Source: JBMTVN01 sp046047235 (GTDB lineage: Bacteria; Verrucomicrobiota; Verrucomicrobiia; Limisphaerales; JAHDYP01). From it: DNA of 7,271 bases. The stretch is taken from the NCBI GenBank assembly GCA_046047235.1, contig JBJOII010000207.1, positions 1 to 7,271 on the forward strand, written 5' to 3'. The translations under genes and the position numbers were made by a program. Below are positions 1 to 7,271 of this stretch, piece by piece. Positions within the stretch are counted from its first letter, which is position 1. Each line of letters begins with the position of its first letter. The notes beneath the pieces were generated by a model. It saw only the letters and a program-made list of their open reading frames with translations. It was not told the origin of the DNA and did not search any database.

Positions 1-169
1 CTATTCCAACGTGAACCCCGAGGTCGACCATCCGCGCTGGAGCCAGGCGAGCGAGCGGCGCATCGGCGACGGCCTGCTCGCGCGGCGCCGGCCGACGCTG
101 ATGTTCAACGGCTATGGCGAGGAGGTGGCTGACCTCTATGCCGGCATGGACCTGCGCGCCTTCTACTGA
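1..169 (+). CDS. msrP: MsrP, molybdopterin catalytic subunit of periplasmic methionine-sulfoxide reductase (3' end only)
   Basis: Only the last 55 codons are in the window; the frame begins at base 2 and stops with TGA at 167-169. The visible C-terminus starts YSNVNPEVDHPRWSQASERR and continues through PTLMFNGYGEEVADLYAGMDLRAFY. This closely matches the C-terminus of E. coli MsrP (YedY), which I know to read YSNVNP...HPRWSQATER...PTLLFNGY...VASLY. MsrP is a Tat-exported molybdenum-cofactor enzyme that reduces methionine sulfoxide in periplasmic proteins, taking electrons from the membrane haem protein MsrQ. The catalytic cysteine and the Tat signal lie upstream of the window and cannot be checked. 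The stop codon shares its A with the ATG of msrQ (TGATG), so the two genes are translationally coupled. Confidence 0.93.
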   Translation, partial: YSNVNPEVDHPRWSQASERRIGDGLLARRRPTLMFNGYGEEVADLYAGMDLRAFY

Positions 170-789
170 TGCGCGGCCCCGGCACGCCCCCGGGTCTGGG
201 TGCCGCCATCAGCCGGCTGGCGCGCCGCATCCCGGTCGGCGCGGTCTATCTGGCAGGCCTCGTGCCCGTCGCGGCGCTCGGGATCGAGGCGCTGGTGGCG
301 GGGCTCGGGGCCGATCCGGTCAAGCGGATCGAGCACGCACTCGGCCTCGCCGCACTCCAGTTTCTGCTCGCGGGCCTCGCGATCACGCCGCTCCTGCGAT
401 TCGCGGGCGTGAACCTCATGCGGTTCCGCCGCGCGCTCGGACTCGTGGCCTTCGGCCTCGCGGCCGCGCATCTGGCGGTGTGGGTGACGCTTGATCTGCA
501 GTTCCGCTGGTCCGAGATCGCGGCCGACCTGACGCGGCGGCCCTACATCATCGCGGGCATGGCGGCCTTCGCGCTGCTCGTGCCGCTCGCTGCGACCTCT
601 GGCGATTCGGCGCTGAGGCGACTCGGGGCCCTGCGCTGGCGGCGGATCCACCGCCTCGTCTACCCGGCGGTCCTCCTCGGGGCGCTCCATCACCTCCTCA
701 CCTTCAAGGTGCCGACGCCCGAGGCCTTCGCCTATCTCGGCCTCGCCTGCGGCCTTGTGGCGTTGCGTCTTCTGCCCCGCCGCGGCTGA
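169..789 (+). CDS. msrQ: MsrQ, haem b membrane electron donor to MsrP (YedZ family)
   Basis: This 206-residue protein is the inner-membrane b-type cytochrome that passes quinol- or flavin-derived electrons to periplasmic MsrP. About five to six hydrophobic segments are visible: residues 22-46, 58-78, 89-107, 126-142, 163-177 and 187-202. Family hallmarks are the segment ending AITPLLR (71-77), FRRALGLVAFG (86-96) followed by H101, the loop TRRPYI (122-127), the stretch PLAATSGDSALRRLG (139-153), and RWRRIHRLVYPA (156-167) with H161, then H174/H175. H101, H161 and H174 or H175 are the likely haem ligands. Length fits the family (about 200). The start is the ATG overlapping the msrP stop; no strong Shine-Dalgarno precedes it, which suggests coupling to msrP translation. 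An in-frame shift to a later start would remove the N-terminal cytosolic tail only. Confidence 0.93.
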   Translation: MRGPGTPPGLGAAISRLARRIPVGAVYLAGLVPVAALGIEALVAGLGADPVKRIEHALGLAALQFLLAGLAITPLLRFAGVNLMRFRRALGLVAFGLAAAHLAVWVTLDLQFRWSEIAADLTRRPYIIAGMAAFALLVPLAATSGDSALRRLGALRWRRIHRLVYPAVLLGALHHLLTFKVPTPEAFAYLGLACGLVALRLLPRRG

Positions 790-796
790 CCGCGCC

Positions 797-823
797 CCTC
801 GCGCGACCGGGGTCCGCGCGAGG
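797..823 (+). terminator. Hairpin after msrQ, possible weak terminator
   Basis: A perfect 9-bp stem CCTCGCGCG (797-805) / CGCGCGAGG (815-823) with a 9-nt loop begins 8 nt after the msrQ stop. No T-tract follows, so it is not a classical intrinsic terminator. It may only protect the mRNA 3' end or assist Rho. Confidence 0.5.
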
Positions 824-862
824 CACCGACGGGAAATGTGACAGTGATGTGTGATTTCCCTC

Positions 863-891
863 TTGCCTCTTTGGTGAGTGTTGACTAGGGA
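863..891 (+). promoter_or_regulatory. Candidate rrn promoter (-35 TTGCCT, -10 TAGGGA, 17-bp spacer)
   Basis: TTGCCT at 863-868 and TAGGGA at 886-891 are spaced 17 bp. The -10 keeps T-12 and A-11 but lacks T at -7, as is common in Rhodobacter promoters that rely on CarD. A competing -35 is TTGACT at 881-886, but 16-18 bp downstream of it only poor -10 hexamers are seen (TGCTGG region). The assignment is a guess by eye. Confidence 0.3.
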
Positions 892-1025
892 GTCTCGGCT
901 TGGTGCTGGGAGAGACTGGTGCCTTGAAGTGGCCTTCGGGTTGCGGGCTGGTTGGATGGGCTGGGCGCCCTGTTGGGTGCCTATGGTTCATTTTTTTGGT
1001 CTTTTGGTGTTTGACAGTCTGGATG

Positions 1026-1057
1026 TCTTGAAGGGACATGCGGTTGGCTCTGGCGTC
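1026..1057 (+). other. 5' arm of the pre-16S RNase III processing stem
   Basis: This leader segment is complementary to 2775-2806, beyond the 16S 3' end. Positions 1026-1038 pair perfectly over 13 bp with 2794-2806, and after two mismatches (1039/2793, 1041/2791) pairing continues to 1057/2775 with three G-U pairs. In total 30 of 32 positions pair. By analogy with E. coli rrn operons, looping the whole 16S out of such a stem creates the RNase III substrate that releases pre-16S. Confidence 0.88.
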
Positions 1058-1081
1058 ATCGACGTTGGAGCCTTGCATGTC
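1035..1081 (+). other. Leader RNA hairpin, alternative to the pre-16S stem
   Basis: Three nested helices are visible: GACATGC (1035-1041) / GCATGTC (1075-1081), GGCTC (1046-1050) / GAGCC (1068-1072), and CGTC (1054-1057) / GACG (1061-1064) with a 3-nt loop. It overlaps the 5' arm of the pre-16S stem, so the two structures exclude each other. Confidence 0.65.
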
Positions 1082-1213
1082 TGCTCTGCTAGGTCTTGAC
1101 GCGAGTTGGGACCGATGATGTGGAGGAGCTTCGCCGTCTTGTGCCGAGAGGCATGAGGCGGGTGCGCGCCGGGAGGGATCCTGGCGCGACGTGCAGGGAC
1201 CATCGTCAAGGAG

Positions 1214-1229
1214 ACGGCCTTCGGGTCGT
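1214..1229 (+). other. UUCG-tetraloop hairpin just upstream of 16S
   Basis: ACGGCC (1214-1219), loop TTCG (1220-1223), GGTCGT (1224-1229): six pairs, one of them G-U, capped by a very stable UUCG loop, three bases before the predicted 16S 5' end. It may insulate the folding of mature 16S or mark 5' maturation. Confidence 0.6.
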
Positions 1230-1231
1230 TT

Positions 1232-2697
<1,466 letters not shown>

Positions 2698-2750
2698 GGG
2701 AAGGTCCGGAGTTCCATCGGGTGACCGCTGGATCTGGACCGAACCTTGAG

Positions 2751-2770
2751 GATGCGCCTTCGGGTGCATC
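2751..2770 (+). other. UUCG-capped hairpin in the 16S spacer
   Basis: GATGCGCC (2751-2758), loop TTCG, GGTGCATC (2763-2770): eight pairs with one G-U. It lies directly inside the pre-16S stem. Its 3' strand also belongs to the 14-nt perfect palindrome GCATCCATGGATGC (2766-2779), so other pairings are possible. Confidence 0.65.
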
Positions 2771-2774
2771 CATG

Positions 2775-2806
2775 GATGCCGGGGCCAACCCCCTGTCCCT
2801 TCAAGA
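2775..2806 (+). other. 3' arm of the pre-16S RNase III processing stem
   Basis: Partner of 1026-1057 (30 of 32 positions pair, three as G-U). It starts about 80 nt after the mature 16S 3' end. RNase III cutting here would separate pre-16S from the tRNA-23S part of the transcript. Confidence 0.88.
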
Positions 2807-2877
2807 GACTGAGAATGCGGGTCCTGCGCCTGCGGGCGCGGCGCGTGCTGGCCTGCCGGTCCTGCCCGATGGTCTTC

Positions 2878-2954
2878 GGGTCGGTAGCTCAGGTGGTTAG
2901 AGCACACGCCTGATAAGCGTGAGGTCGGTGGTTCGAGTCCACCTCGACCCACCA
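2878..2954 (+). tRNA. ileT: tRNA-Ile, anticodon GAU
   Basis: A complete 77-nt cloverleaf including the encoded CCA (2952-2954). Acceptor GGGTCGG (2878-2884) pairs with TCGACCC (2944-2950), with a G-U at the seventh pair. The anticodon stem CACGC/GCGTG flanks the loop CTGATAA, with GAT at 2912-2914. The T arm carries GGTTCGAGTCC. It decodes AUC/AUU and is the usual first spacer tRNA of bacterial rRNA operons, 183 nt after 16S and 89 nt before tRNA-Ala. It is cut from the rRNA transcript by RNase P at its 5' end. Confidence 0.97.
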
Positions 2955-3043
2955 TTGCCCTTTCGCCTTGCGGTGTCTGGTCCTGCCTGCGGCGCCACCT
3001 GCGGGTGTTGCGGTCGGGCTGTTGCAGTCAGGGTATCGCAGTC
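2955..3043 (+). other. tRNA-Ile to tRNA-Ala spacer
   Basis: Short spacer with a CACC-TGCG-GGTG mini-hairpin (2996-3007) and a third copy of GGTCCTGC (2979-2986). Nothing coding is seen. Confidence 0.7.
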
Positions 3044-3119
3044 GGGGCCTTAGCTCAGCTGGGAGAGCGCCTGATTTGCATTCAGGAGGTCATCGGTTCG
3101 ATCCCGATAGGCTCCACCA
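3044..3119 (+). tRNA. alaT: tRNA-Ala, anticodon UGC
   Basis: A complete 76-nt cloverleaf including the encoded CCA (3117-3119). Acceptor GGGGCCT (3044-3050) pairs with AGGCTCC (3109-3115), with one G-U at the third pair. The G3-U70 pair is the known identity element for alanyl-tRNA synthetase, and it is present here. The anticodon stem CCTGA/TCAGG flanks loop TTTGCAT, with TGC at 3077-3079. Together with tRNA-Ile it forms the standard spacer tRNA pair between 16S and 23S. Confidence 0.97.
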
Positions 3120-3140
3120 CTGCCTTGCGTTCCGGTCTTT

Positions 3141-3184
3141 CCCGTTCTTTCGGGCCCGTTTCTTGCGGGCCCGTTTCTTGCGGG
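3141..3184 (+). repeat. Three tandem CCCG-(Y-rich loop)-CGGG stem-loops
   Basis: Unit 1 CCCGTTCTTTCGGG (3141-3154), then two identical units CCCGTTTCTTGCGGG (3155-3169 and 3170-3184). Each folds as a 4-bp CCCG/CGGG stem with a pyrimidine-rich 6-7-nt loop. The two 15-nt units are exact repeats, so local duplication is likely. Confidence 0.8.
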
Positions 3185-3238
3185 ATCGTGTCATCGGGTC
3201 CGCCTTTTTGGCGGCTCCGGTCATCCGATCCTTTCGGA

Positions 3239-3250
3239 TGTCTTTCACAT
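3239..3250 (+). promoter_or_regulatory. boxA-like antitermination element in the spacer
   Basis: TGTCTTTCACAT resembles the E. coli rrn boxA (TGCTCTTTAACA), which recruits NusB-NusE to prevent Rho termination in untranslated rRNA. Spacer location is right for a boxA, but the match is partial and made by eye. Confidence 0.35.
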
Positions 3251-3421
3251 CGTTCAGAGCACACATCAGTATCGCCGGCCCCCCGGAGTGTCGGGGGCTG
3301 GCCGGATCTTCCGGCGCGGCGATATTGTCCAAGTCTAGTACACTGACCAAGTGCCGACCTCCTGCGCGGAGGCGGCATGGGTAGGATGCTTCTGGACGGG
3401 AAGGGGTTCGGGCTTCGGCCC

Positions 3422-3451
3422 GGGCCATGCCCTTTCCGGATCAGATCAAGC
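3422..3451 (+). other. 5' arm of the pre-23S RNase III processing stem
   Basis: Pairs with 6320-6349. GGGCCATGCC (3422-3431) pairs with GGCATGGCCC (6340-6349), CCGGATC (3436-3442) with GATCCGG (6329-6335), and GATCAAGC (3444-3451) with GCTTGATC (6320-6327). Mismatches are only at 3432/6339, 3435/6336 and 3443/6328. The inner part is helix 1 of mature 23S; the outer part is the processing extension. Confidence 0.93.
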
Positions 3452-3573
3452 GCGAGAAGGGCGTCTGGTGGATGCCTTGGCAGCAAGAGGCGATGAAGGA
3501 CGTGATACCCTGCGTTAAGCCACGGGGAGCCGGGAATGGGCTTTGATCCGTGGATGTCCGAATGGGGCAACCC

Positions 3574-3649
3574 ACCTGAGCGTTGGTTGTTGTTGCCTTG
3601 CGGCGGCGCGAGCCGTGCGCATGGCGCTCAACAGCTGGTGCATCCAGGT
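3574..3649 (+). other. Helix 9 intervening sequence in 23S
   Basis: Where E. coli has a short hairpin of about 18-20 nt between the conserved AATGGGG...CCC and TATCATTA strands, this RNA has a 76-nt extended helix. Base pairs ACCTG (3574-3578) / CAGGT (3645-3649) and TGAGCG (3577-3582) / CGCTCA (3625-3630) are alternatives or near-continuous parts of one stem. In Rhodobacter and other alphaproteobacteria RNase III removes this helix-9 insert, producing a 5.8S-like 5' fragment of about 130 nt. Confidence 0.85.
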
Positions 3650-4553
3650 ATCATTACCCTGAACACATAGGGGTTTTGAAGCGAACCCGGGGAACTGAAA
3701 CATCTAAGTACCCGGAGGAAAGGAAATCAAAGAGAGACTCCGTTAGTAGTGGCGAGCGAACGCGGACCAGCCGAGCCTCGAAGAGTGACCGGAACGGCCT
3801 GGAAAGGCCGGCCATAGCGGGTGACAGCCCCGTACGGGAAGCTCCAGGGGACGCATCAAGTAGGGCGGGACACGTGAAATCCTGTCTGAAGATCGGGGGA
3901 CCACCCCCGAAGGCTAAGTACTCCTTGCTGACCGATAGCGAACCAGTACCGTGAGGGAAAGGTGAAAAGCACCCCGACGAGGGGAGTGAAACAGTTCCTG
4001 AAACCGGACGCCTACAAGCAGTCGGAGCCTTCCATGATCTTCGGATCGGGCGAGGTGACGGCGTACCTTTTGTATAATGGGTCAACGACTTGGTCTCACG
4101 AGCAAGCTTAAGCCGGTAGGTGGAGGCGCAGCGAAAGCGAGTCTTAAACGGGCGACGAGTTCGTGGGATCAGACCCGAAACCGGGTGATCTAGGCATGAG
4201 CAGGATGAAGGTTGGGTAACACCAACTGGAGGTCCGAACCCACACCTGTTGAAAAAGGTCGGGATGACTTGTGCCTAGGGGTGAAAGGCTAATCAAACCC
4301 GGAGATAGCTGGTTCTCCGCGAAAGCTATTTAGGTAGCGCCTCGGATGTATCCCTCGGGGGGTAGAGCACTGCATGGGTGATGGGGGCCCACAGCCTTAC
4401 TGAGCCTAAGCAAACTCCGAATACCCGAGAGGACTGTCCGGGAGACACACGGCGGGTGCTAACGTCCGTCGTGAAGAGGGAAACAACCCTGACCCGCAGC
4501 TAAGGCCCCCAATTCATGGCTAAGTGGGAAAGCATGTGGGACGGCCAAAACAA

Positions 4554-4584
<31 letters not shown>

Positions 4585-4712
4585 TAAAGATAGCGTAACA
4601 GCTCACTGGTCTAGATAAGCTGTCCTGCGGCGAAGATGTAACGGGGCTCAAGCCATGAGCCGAAGCTCGGGATGCAGAGCGATCTGCGTGGTAGCGGAGC
4701 GTTCCGTGATGC

Positions 4713-4771
4713 AGGGCCATGCCTGTCGTGCCGCCCGTCGCAAGACGCGCGTCGCGCAAGGCAGCGGCCCT
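4713..4771 (+). other. Extra helix in 23S domain III (likely fragmentation site)
   Basis: Inserted within the helix closed by GATGC (4708-4712) / GCATC (4794-4798), which matches the E. coli region around position 1170. The insert pairs AGGGCC (4713-4718) with GGCCCT (4766-4771) and TGCCT (4720-4724) with AGGCA (4759-4763). It carries an inner hairpin CGTC-GCAA-GACG (4736-4747) with a GNRA loop. In Rhodobacter capsulatus an extra stem-loop in this part of 23S is cleaved by RNase III. Confidence 0.75.
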
Positions 4772-5324
4772 CACTGTGAAGCCGGGCCGAGAGGCATCCG
4801 GTGGAGTGATCGGAAGCGAGAATGTTGACATGAGTAGCGACAAAGGGGGTGAGAGACCCCCTCGCCGAAAGTCCAAGGGTTCCTGCTTAAAGCTAATCTG
4901 AGCAGGGTAAGCCGGCCCCTAAGGCGAGGCCGAAAGGCGTAGTCGATGGGAACCTGGTTAATATTCCAGGGCCAGGAGGAAGTGACGGATCGCAGGTGTC
5001 GTTCGCCCTTATCGGATTGGGCGGGCGGCTGAGCGGTTCCCGGAAATAGCCCTCCATCAGACCGTACCCTAAACCGACACAGGTGGACTGGTAGAGCATA
5101 CCAAGGCGCTTGAGAGAACCACGTTTAAGGAACTCGGCAAAATGCCTCCGTAACTTCGGGAGAAGGAGGCCCCGTTCCTGGGCAACCAGGGGCGGGGGGC
5201 ACAGACCAGGGGGTGGCGACTGTTTACTAAAAACACAGGGCTCTGCGAAGCCGCAAGGCGACGTATAGGGTCTGACGCCTGCCCGGTGCCGGAAGGTTAA
5301 GAGGAGGGGTGCAAGCTCCGAATT

Positions 5325-5415
<91 letters not shown>

Positions 5416-5853
5416 CGACTTCACTTCCCCGCTGTCTCGAACGTGGACTCAGCGAAATTGAACTGTGTGTCAAGATGCACACTACCCGCGGTTGGACGGA
5501 AAGACCCCGTGCACCTTTACTCTAGCTTCGCACTGGCATCAGGAGTGTGATGTGCAGGATAGGTGGTAGGCACCGAAGTGGGGACGCCAGTTCCCGCAGA
5601 GCCTCCCTTGAGATACCACCCTTCGCACTCTTGATGTCTAACCGCGGCCCGTCATCCGGGTCCGGGACCATGCGTGGTGGGGAGTTTGACTGGGGCGGTC
5701 GCCTCCCAAAGCGTAACGGAGGCGCGCGAAGGTTGGCTCAGAGCGGTCGGAAATCGCTCGTCGAGTGCAATGGCAGAAGCCAGCCTGACTGCAAGACTGA
5801 CACGTCGAGCAGAGACGAAAGTCGGCCATAGTGATCCGGTGGTCCCAAGTGGG

Positions 5854-5902
<49 letters not shown>

Positions 5903-5972
5903 GATGCCCAAGAGTCCATATCGACGGCATCGTTTGGCACCTCGATGTCGGCTCATCTCATCCTGGGGCTGG

Positions 5973-6009
<37 letters not shown>

Positions 6010-6319
6010 AGGTACGTGAGCTGGGTTTAGAACGTCGTGAGACAGTTCGGTCCCTATCTGCCGTGGGTGCAGGAGACTTGAGAAGAGTTGCCCCTAGTAC
6101 GAGAGGACCGGGGTGAACGCTCCACTGGTGGACCGGTTGTCGTGCCAACGGCAGTGCCGGGTAGCCATGAGCGGACAGGATAACCGCTGAAGGCATCTAA
6201 GCGGGAAGCCCCCTTCAAAACAAGGTCTCCCTCGAGGGCCGTGGAAGACCACCACGTCGATAGGCCGGAGGTGCACGCGCAGCAATGCGCTCAGCTGACC
6301 GGTACTAATCGCCCGATAG

Positions 6320-6349
6320 GCTTGATCCGATCCGGTAAAGGCATGGCCC
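6320..6349 (+). other. 3' arm of the pre-23S RNase III processing stem
   Basis: Partner of 3422-3451 (27 of 30 positions pair). The part 6340-6347 can instead pair with 6353-6360 to form a local 8-bp hairpin GGCATGGC/GCCATGCC with loop CCATC. Confidence 0.93.
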
Positions 6350-6439
6350 ATCGCCATGCCCATCCAGAACGCATCCAAAACAGTGACCTGACACGGACAA
6401 ACTGATGTGGCCCTGAACCCGTCCCGGGGTCGTCCTCCG
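6330..6439 (+). other. 23S-5S spacer
   Basis: The 110-nt non-coding spacer contains the outer 3' arm of the pre-23S stem and the competing hairpin 6340-6360. The rest shows no strong structure or gene. Confidence 0.75.
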
Positions 6440-6555
<116 letters not shown>

Positions 6556-6575
6556 CTGACGACAACCCCAACCCC

Positions 6576-6997
<422 letters not shown>

Positions 6998-6998
<1 letters not shown>

Positions 6999-7271
6999 AT
7001 GTGTTCCTTGTCGAACCGTTCGGCCAGTTCCTTGATGGTGATGGCCTTGCGACCGGCGTCGCGTTCCGCGGCAGGGTCCTGCCCGTTGCGCGCAGCGGCC
7101 ACGATGGTGATGGCGCGGGTGCGCGCCTGTTCGCAGGTCAGCACAGTGCTTGGCCCAAGGCTGATCCGCCGCGATCTGCGGATGGCGCGGTACTGGACGA
7201 CGAAGCCTTTGCGTCCGCTCGGAAGCAGCCGAAGCCCGAAGCCGGGGATTTCGCTGTCCCAGACAAAATAC
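6998..7271 (-). pseudogene. Tyrosine recombinase (P4-type integrase), N-terminal remnant
   Basis: On the minus strand, 91 codons are visible, from the window edge (YFVWDSEIPGFGLR) to FDKEHI at 7000-6998. The segment has the Arm-type DNA-binding domain of phage and island integrases: FVWDSEIPGFGLRL, then RKGFVVQYRA, then ISLGPSTVLTCEQAR, and the linker ARNGQDPAAERD...AITIKELAERF. After FDKEHI, where the core-binding domain should follow, homology stops and the frame ends 60 bases later (TGA 6937-6935) in out-of-frame serine recombinase sequence. The catalytic R...HxxR...Y residues are missing, so it cannot be a working integrase. The true start lies beyond the window. Confidence 0.82.

Larger units (their letters stand above)
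824..1231 (+). promoter_or_regulatory. rrn promoter and leader region, no gene
   Basis: This 408-base gap between the msrQ hairpin and 16S has no credible coding frame; reading frames here lack family features. It should contain the rRNA promoter(s), the transcribed leader, the 5' arm of the pre-16S processing stem (1026-1057), a T-run (991-997), a long leader hairpin (1035-1081) and a UUCG-capped hairpin just ahead of 16S (1214-1229). Confidence 0.8.
3120..3443 (+). other. tRNA-Ala to 23S spacer, hairpin-rich, no gene
   Basis: This 324-nt spacer is non-coding. It contains a run of stem-loops: three tandem small ones (3141-3184), CCGCC-TTTTT-GGCGG (3200-3214), CATCCGA-TCCTT-TCGGATG (3222-3240), a longer C-rich/G-rich hairpin (about 3274-3302), a bulged hairpin (3353-3376), and GGGC-TTCG-GCCC (3410-3421). 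The last sits next to the 5' arm of the pre-23S stem. A boxA-like element lies at 3239-3250. Confidence 0.8.

Noticed and set aside
1011..1040. TTGACA at 1011-1016 as the main rrn -35 box
   Set aside because: A consensus-like hexamer, but at 17-18 bp there is only GGACAT/GACATG, and the sequence beginning at 1026 is an arm of the processing stem, so it should be transcribed. A secondary promoter here is not excluded.
1082..1093. TGCTCTGCTAGG as a leader boxA
   Set aside because: Only the first six bases match the E. coli boxA; the second half does not.
3141..3184. CRISPR-like repeat array
   Set aside because: Units are 14-15 nt, directly adjacent without spacers, and each folds as a small hairpin in an rRNA spacer.
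5495..5511. Possible antibiotic-resistance change in the 23S peptidyl-transferase loop
   Set aside because: The bases equivalent to E. coli 2057-2062 are the usual GAAAGA, with A at both 2058 and 2059.

Overview
The window is a complete ribosomal RNA operon of a high-GC alphaproteobacterium, almost certainly of the order Rhodobacterales (Rhodobacter/Cereibacter/Paracoccus relatives). Four things support this: a short 16S (about 1463 nt) with Rhodobacterales signatures; the gene order 16S - tRNA-Ile(GAU) - tRNA-Ala(UGC) - 23S - 5S - tRNA-fMet(CAU); a 23S rRNA with extra helices at the two places where Rhodobacter 23S is known to be fragmented; and GC-rich coding sequence. I do not assign a genus.

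Layout, all on the + strand up to about 6700. Positions 1-789 hold the end of msrP and the whole of msrQ, a two-gene unit for repair of oxidised methionine in periplasmic proteins. A GC-rich hairpin at 797-823 may end that unit. Positions 824-1231 contain no gene: they are the rrn promoter and leader region. Then follow 16S (1232-2694), tRNA-Ile (2878-2954), tRNA-Ala (3044-3119), a hairpin-rich spacer, 23S (3444-6329), 5S (6440-6555), tRNA-fMet (6576-6652) and a hairpin/T-tract terminator (6666-6698).

The operon's processing architecture can be read directly. A 32-position stem pairs the leader (1026-1057) with the 16S-tRNA spacer (2775-2806). A second stem of 30 positions pairs sequence around the 23S 5' end (3422-3451) with sequence around its 3' end (6320-6349). 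These should be the RNase III substrates that release pre-16S and pre-23S. Each stem has one arm that can also fold into a local hairpin. Inside 23S, extra helices at 3574-3649 (helix 9) and 4713-4771 (domain III) are probably cut, giving a fragmented 23S.

Downstream of the operon, on the - strand, lie two gene remnants of different recombinases joined head to tail: the N-terminal part of a tyrosine integrase (7271-6998) runs out of frame into the C-terminal part of a large serine recombinase (6998-6609). The serine recombinase frame runs antisense through the rrn terminator and into the tRNA-fMet gene. This is the scar of mobile elements that used the 3' end of the operon as an insertion site. 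It is the only accessory-type region here. I see no CRISPR array, defence system or other undescribed system in the window.
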